Assembly: GCA_047617305.1 (NCBI GenBank)
Contig: JBLGCL010000132.1
Span: 1-8,185 of the forward strand
Direction of reading: 5' to 3'
Length of the DNA: 8,185 nt
From: DATFIX01 sp047617305
Lineage (GTDB): Archaea > Halobacteriota > Halobacteria > Halobacteriales > Natrialbaceae
Part shown: positions 5,408 to 8,185 of the stretch, in pieces
Position numbering within the stretch: position 1 is the first letter of the stretch
Layout of the letters: the number at the start of each line of letters is the position of its first letter
Notes under the pieces: model-generated
The model's input: only the letters and a program-made list of their open reading frames with translations
Database searches by the model: none
Told to the model about the DNA's origin: nothing
Translations under genes and position numbers: made by a program

Positions 5408-5932
5408 TCACAGCAGCCGGTACCGACCGTCCGTTTCGACGACCTCGCCGTTCCGCCGGAGTTTCTCCAGGGCCCGTTCGACGTACCCGGCGGGAACCCC
5501 GCGGTCCTCGGCGTACCCGACGACGGCGTCTTCCGTCGGACGATCGAGTTCCTGGAGTGCGGCCCTGACGACCGCCTTTCGCGACGGCGAGGACTCCGAT
5601 CCGCGGTCGGCGCGCTCGCCGGCCGCCTCGACCGGGTCCGGGTCGACGCCGGACCGTTCGAGGTACTCGCGGTCGTCGACGACGTCCTCGTCGATCCGGT
5701 CCTCCATCCGAGCGAACGAATCCAGGTCGGCGAACGCCTCCCCTTCGCCCTGCCGGTTCGCGAGCATCGAGGCCCGCACGTCGCGGGCGTGATCCTCGTC
5801 GTCGGTCTCGACGAAGCGCTTCAGTTGCTTCGTCCGGTGGCGCGTGCCACAGCGGGGGCACTCGGTCGTGTCCGGGCGCCCGTCGACGATCCACAGTGCC
5901 TCGCACTCGCCGCACCCGACGACCGAATACAT
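5408..5932 (-). CDS. DUF5817-type protein: zinc ribbon plus probable winged helix
   Basis: The 174 residues fall into three parts. The N-terminus (1-32) is a zinc ribbon with Cys7/Cys10 and Cys25/Cys28 (VGCGEC and ECPRCG). The acidic middle (33-110) carries the conserved-looking run ASMLANRQGEGEAFADLDSF, likely helical. The C-terminus (about 115-174) looks like a winged helix (SRKAVVRAAL, PTEDAVVGYA, RALEKLRRNGEV, then a terminal strand GRYRLL). I recognise the layout as the haloarchaeal DUF5817 family, whose function is not established. Zinc ribbon plus winged helix suggests nucleic-acid or protein-complex binding, possibly in transcription or replication; this is inference. ATG 5932 is the natural start, immediately before the first strand leading into Cys7. 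It is divergent from the cupin gene with 61 bases between start codons. Confidence 0.8.
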   Translation of the reverse strand: MYSVVGCGECEALWIVDGRPDTTECPRCGTRHRTKQLKRFVETDDEDHARDVRASMLANRQGEGEAFADLDSFARMEDRIDEDVVDDREYLERSGVDPDPVEAAGERADRGSESSPSRKAVVRAALQELDRPTEDAVVGYAEDRGVPAGYVERALEKLRRNGEVVETDGRYRLL

Positions 5933-5962
5933 GGGCGGGGCTTGCGCCCGTTCGCAGTTGAA

Positions 5963-5970
5963 CCTTTAGG
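5963..5970. promoter_or_regulatory. TATA-like element CCTTTAGG between divergent genes
   Basis: This nearly symmetric element is the only AT-containing core between the DUF5817 gene and the cupin gene. On the plus strand its centre is 27 nt before the cupin ATG (5994), predicting a leaderless message. On the minus strand a start 26 nt away falls near 5940, eight bases before the other ATG (5932). Confidence 0.5.
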
Positions 5971-5993
5971 TCGCCCCGGACCGTGGTCGGACC

Positions 5994-6332
5994 ATGGAGA
6001 TCGAATCAACGGACTCCGTGGCGAGCACCGAGGCGGTCGAGGGCGTCCACCTGCACCTGCTGGCCGCCGGGGAGAACGCGAACCTGCAGGGGTTCGAGAT
6101 CGAACCCGGGGCGTCCGTCCCCGAGCACGACCACCCCCACGAGCAACTCGGCGTCGTCGTCGAGGGGACGCTCACGTTCCTGGTGGACGGCGAGGAGCAC
6201 GCCGTCGGGCCGGGCGACACCTACCGCCTCGCCGGGGGCGAGCCCCACGCGGCCGAGAACTGGGGCGACGTCACGGTCGTCGGGTACGACGTCTTCAGTC
6301 CGCCGCGGGACGACCCGGACTGGCAGGAGTGA
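5994..6332 (+). CDS. Small single-domain cupin
   Basis: A 112-residue beta-barrel protein with one cupin domain. Motif 1 is EPGASVPEHDHPHEQLG, giving metal-ligand candidates His45 and His47, with His49 and Gln51 in place of the usual Glu, and the closing Gly58. Motif 2 is GPGDTYRLAGGEPHAAEN, with Pro73, Gly74 and the third ligand His85. The metal site therefore looks intact. Such small haloarchaeal cupins may be dioxygenases, isomerases or sugar or ligand sensors, and the sequence does not settle which. ATG 5994 sits 27 nt after the TATA-like element, suggesting a leaderless transcript. The N-terminal 30 residues form the first strands, and the acidic tail (DDPDWQE) is typical of halophiles. 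Confidence 0.85.
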   Translation: MEIESTDSVASTEAVEGVHLHLLAAGENANLQGFEIEPGASVPEHDHPHEQLGVVVEGTLTFLVDGEEHAVGPGDTYRLAGGEPHAAENWGDVTVVGYDVFSPPRDDPDWQE

Positions 6333-6372
6333 ACGGCTCCCGGGCGGTCGTCGGTGGTTTCATTATTCCAAG

Positions 6373-6380
6373 TTTTTAAG
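6373..6380 (+). promoter_or_regulatory. TATA box for the seven-helix membrane protein
   Basis: TTTTTAAG with its centre about 29 nt before the ATG at 6406 is a strong haloarchaeal TATA match in an AT-rich gap (6359-6380). It predicts a leader of only a few bases and an independent promoter 41 bases after the cupin stop codon. Confidence 0.65.
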
Positions 6381-6405
6381 TCGAATCTCGCCACAGTCCA
6401 CTGCC

Positions 6406-7149
6406 ATGGCAACAGGTGACAGCGTTCAGGGGGTGCGTGGAATGGCACGGCGGGCGAACCCGGCGTTCGCCGCGGGCGCGGTCCTCGTCCCGGTCGCCGC
6501 ACTGGGTGGAGCGATCCTGACGAGTGATCTCAGACCGCTGTTTTATGTCCACGTCATGGCCGGGGTGCTGTGGACGGGCATCGACGTGTTCATGGGCGCC
6601 GTCCTCGGGCCGGTTCTGGGCGGCCTCTCCGTGGACGAGCGCGCGTCGGTCTTCGAACGGTTCACCCCGAAGATGACGTTCCTGATGCCCACCCTCGCCG
6701 CGGTCACGATCGGCGGCGGGATCACCCTCGCCACGGAACTGGGCAAGTTCCCGCACGCCGACCCCTGGCTGGCAATCATGACCGGGGCCGTCCTCCTTCC
6801 CGTGGTTCCCCTGATCGCCGTCCAGTTCGGCGCCGTGCGCGATCGCCGGACTGCCCTCGCGTTCCTGCTGGCCCTCGGGGTTTCGGCCCCGGCGCTCGCC
6901 CTGACGGCCCCCGAATTCGCCTGGACCACCCGGGAGATGCTCCTCGTTCTGGGCATCGTCACCCTCCTGTCGGTCCTCGGGTTCGGCGTCATCCTGCCTG
7001 GCGAGGTCCGGATCTACCGGGAACTGGGGTCCGCGGATCCCGACACGGAGACGATCAGCACGGTCGGGATGCGGAACGCGCGGTTGAGCGGGGTGCAGGG
7101 CCTGCTACAGCTGGGGATCGTCGCCGCGATGGTCCTGCTTCGGTTTTAG
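6406..7149 (+). CDS. Polytopic membrane protein, CopD/DUF2269-like features, function unknown
   Basis: A 247-residue integral membrane protein with about seven hydrophobic segments near residues 22-40, 46-73, 93-110, 121-143, 149-167, 178-198 and 227-245. The second helix, FYVHVMAGVLWTGIDVFMG, has His49, Trp56 and Asp60. This LHxxAGxLWxG-like pattern recalls CopD/DUF2269-type proteins, where the histidine may bind haem or metal. The loop after it (SVDERASVFERFTPKM) and the later FGVILPGEVRIYREL look like cytoplasmic conserved stretches. The resemblance is by eye and the biochemical role is unknown. ATG 6406 matches the TATA spacing. It ends TTTTAG at 7149, convergent with the peroxiredoxin gene 62 bases away. 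No partner gene is apparent. Confidence 0.75.
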   Translation: MATGDSVQGVRGMARRANPAFAAGAVLVPVAALGGAILTSDLRPLFYVHVMAGVLWTGIDVFMGAVLGPVLGGLSVDERASVFERFTPKMTFLMPTLAAVTIGGGITLATELGKFPHADPWLAIMTGAVLLPVVPLIAVQFGAVRDRRTALAFLLALGVSAPALALTAPEFAWTTREMLLVLGIVTLLSVLGFGVILPGEVRIYRELGSADPDTETISTVGMRNARLSGVQGLLQLGIVAAMVLLRF

Positions 7150-7211
7150 AAATCTCGGCTGGCGGTCGGGATGCCGGTACGCCTCGAGGGGTTCCGACGG
7201 GAATACCCGCG

Positions 7212-7886
7212 TTACGCGTCCAGTTCCTTCAGCGTGAACCACCAGTCGCGCTGGTCGTAGCCCTGCTCCTCGGCTTCCTCGACTCGGGCCTTCGCGCCCG
7301 CGTCGTCGGACGGCGGCGGCAGGAGGACGCGGTCGCCGAAGTCGTCGTTCTCCGGCCAGTTCGCCGGCGTGGCGACCTCGTGCTCGTCGGCGGTCCGGAG
7401 CGCTCGCAGCGTCCGCAGGATCTCGTCCATGTTGCGGCCGGCCTCGGCCGGGTAGTAGAGGACGGTCCGAACGGTGCTCGTCGGGTCGACGATGAACACG
7501 GCGCGGACGGTGCTCGTGCCGGCGCCCGGGTGGATCATCCCGAGTTTCTCCCCGACGCGGCCGGACTCGTCGGCGATGATCGGGAAGCCGATGTCGACGT
7601 CGAGTTCCTCCTCGATCCAGTCGGTCCACTTGATGTGCGAGTGGACCCGGTCGACCGAGAGGCCGATCAGGTTCGCGCCCAGGTCCTCGAACTCCTCGCG
7701 GCGCTGTTCGAAGGCGACGAACTCCGTCGTACAGACCGGGGTGAAGTCGCCCGGATGGCTGAAGAGGACGAACCACTCGCCCTCGTACTCGTCCGGGAGC
7801 GTGAGCGTTCCGTGGGTCGTCTCCACCTCCATCTCGGGGAACGCGTCCCCGATGAGCGGCATTCCGTGCTGGCTCTCTTCTTCCAT
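7212..7886 (-). CDS. Peroxiredoxin, one-cysteine (Prx6-like) type
   Basis: A cytoplasmic thiol peroxidase that reduces hydrogen peroxide and organic peroxides. The 224 residues show the active-site motif SHPGDFTPVCTTE with Pro45, Thr49 and peroxidatic Cys52, and the supporting Arg128 in TVRAVFIVDP. Prx6-type signatures are LSVDRVHSHIKWTDWI (76-91) and the C-terminal arm with TPANWPEND and DWWFTLKEL. Cys52 is the only cysteine. The extra C-terminal cysteines of several thermophilic archaeal homologues are absent, so an external thiol must resolve the sulfenic acid. ATG 7886 begins at the conserved N-terminus. An in-frame TTG at 7922 would add 12 residues that do not look like the family and contain no Shine-Dalgarno signal before it. 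Length is normal for the family. Confidence 0.95.
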   Translation of the reverse strand: MEEESQHGMPLIGDAFPEMEVETTHGTLTLPDEYEGEWFVLFSHPGDFTPVCTTEFVAFEQRREEFEDLGANLIGLSVDRVHSHIKWTDWIEEELDVDIGFPIIADESGRVGEKLGMIHPGAGTSTVRAVFIVDPTSTVRTVLYYPAEAGRNMDEILRTLRALRTADEHEVATPANWPENDDFGDRVLLPPPSDDAGAKARVEEAEEQGYDQRDWWFTLKELDA

Positions 7887-7926
7887 TGTTACGGTAATTG
7901 GTTTGTTTTCTCTCCACTTCAATCTA

Positions 7927-7933
7927 CCTAAAC
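7927..7933 (-). promoter_or_regulatory. Probable peroxiredoxin TATA-like element (GTTTAGG)
   Basis: On the minus strand GTTTAGG is centred about 44 nt before the ATG at 7886, predicting a leader of roughly 18 nt. The preceding bases are AT-rich on the minus strand. An alternative AT-rich run lies nearer the start codon, so the assignment is moderate. Confidence 0.4.
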
Positions 7934-7960
7934 CGAACGAGATTTTCCTATACTGGAAAC

Positions 7961-7970
7961 AAATATTATG
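7961..7970 (+). promoter_or_regulatory. Orphan plus-strand promoter-like element (AAATATTATG)
   Basis: GGAAAC (7955-7960) followed by AAATATTATG looks like a BRE/TATA pair pointing right, with a start expected near 7992. No protein gene with a good start follows within the window, so it would drive either a gene beyond the edge or an RNA covering 8081-8145. Bases 7887-8080 otherwise hold only the peroxiredoxin promoter and GC-rich DNA without a credible gene. Confidence 0.4.
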
Positions 7971-8080
7971 GATTCGTAAGTCGGCGACGTCGTCCGGTCG
8001 ATATCGGCGGCGCTATCGGGAGGAAACCGTCGCCGAAAAACGGCCCCGGCCGACGAGGCTATCTTGATACAGCGAGAGAA

Positions 8081-8145
8081 TCCCGGCCTTCCCGCGAGGG
8101 ATGAGCGTTCCGACCAGTCGGAACCGAAGACTGAGCAGGCCGGGA
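8081..8145 (+). ncRNA. Candidate structured RNA, three-way junction
   Basis: An outer helix of nine perfect pairs joins TCCCGGCCT (8081-8089) to AGGCCGGGA (8137-8145). Inside, directly stacked on it, TCCC (8090-8093) pairs with GGGA (8098-8101) around GCGA, a GNRA tetraloop. After a TGAGC linker, a second hairpin of seven perfect pairs joins GTTCCGA (8107-8113) to TCGGAAC (8118-8124) around CCAG. CGAAGACTGAGC closes the junction. A TATA-like element about 110 nt upstream could drive it. I do not recognise it as RNase P RNA, SRP RNA, tRNA or a standard box C/D or H/ACA guide. The AGAATCCC...GGGAT part slightly recalls right ends of haloarchaeal IS200/IS605-type elements, but no tnpB is present. 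The strand is uncertain, since the helices also form on the complement. Confidence 0.35.
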
Positions 8146-8185
8146 GTGAATCGCGTACGCCCCAGTGACCAACCGATGTGGGTCC

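Noticed and set aside
7898..8104. Plus-strand frame of 68 codons across the AT-rich gap
   Set aside because: It starts inside the peroxiredoxin promoter region, has non-haloarchaeal composition and no supporting signals.
8081..8145. Box C/D guide RNA reading of the right-end fold (TGAGC near 8102, CTGA at 8131)
   Set aside because: The C-like box is imperfect, only about 30 nt separate the boxes, and that space is taken by a perfect hairpin rather than guide sequences and internal boxes.
7926..8185. Minus-strand frame open for about 85 codons from the right edge, ending in TAG at 7928-7930
   Set aside because: It has no ATG inside the window, is Ser/Arg/Pro-rich rather than acidic, and would run through the peroxiredoxin promoter region. 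A gene tail entering from the right cannot be fully excluded.
8101..8185. ATG at 8101 with a frame open to the right edge
   Set aside because: The product is Arg/Pro/Ser-rich and unlike haloarchaeal proteins, lacks a spaced Shine-Dalgarno sequence, and lies within the RNA-like fold. More sequence to the right would decide.

Overview
The window looks like chromosomal DNA from a halophilic archaeon (class Halobacteria). It has high GC content, strong GC preference at third codon positions, and Asp/Glu-rich soluble proteins. Promoters carry a TATA/BRE element about 26 nt upstream of the start codon, giving leaderless or nearly leaderless transcripts. It contains an archaeal HMG-CoA reductase and a protein I recognise as the haloarchaeal DUF5817 type. 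I cannot place the genus. No tRNA, rRNA, CRISPR array or intact mobile element is visible.

Left part (1-2758, all minus strand): a GNAT-type acetyltransferase start runs off the left edge, followed by a possible 38-residue acidic protein. Next is a compact three-gene operon, transcribed right to left, for an ABC-2 type exporter: ATPase, then two related permeases, with overlapping reading frames. Divergent from it, across a short shared promoter region, is a GbsR/MarR-family winged-helix regulator (2824-3366) that probably controls the exporter and possibly itself. A near-palindrome sits between the two start codons.

Centre (3393-5311): hmgA, for the mevalonate route to archaeal isoprenoid lipids, follows the regulator on the same strand but has its own promoter overlapping the regulator's stop codon. 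A convergent four-helix membrane protein follows. Divergent from that is a 41-residue single-helix membrane protein with an almost perfect Shine-Dalgarno sequence.

Right part (5408-8185): a DUF5817 protein (zinc ribbon plus probable winged helix) is divergent from a small cupin, and the pair appears to share one TATA element. Next come a seven-helix membrane protein of unknown function and, convergent to it, a one-cysteine peroxiredoxin. The last 300 bases hold no convincing protein gene. They do hold a promoter-like element and a 65-nt segment that folds on paper into a three-way junction with a GNRA tetraloop, a candidate structured RNA and the most unexplained signal here.

Most of the window is ordinary haloarchaeal housekeeping and accessory content. 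The points most worth a second look are the right-end RNA candidate, the 41-residue membrane protein, the inverted repeat at 417-436, and the regulator/exporter control region.
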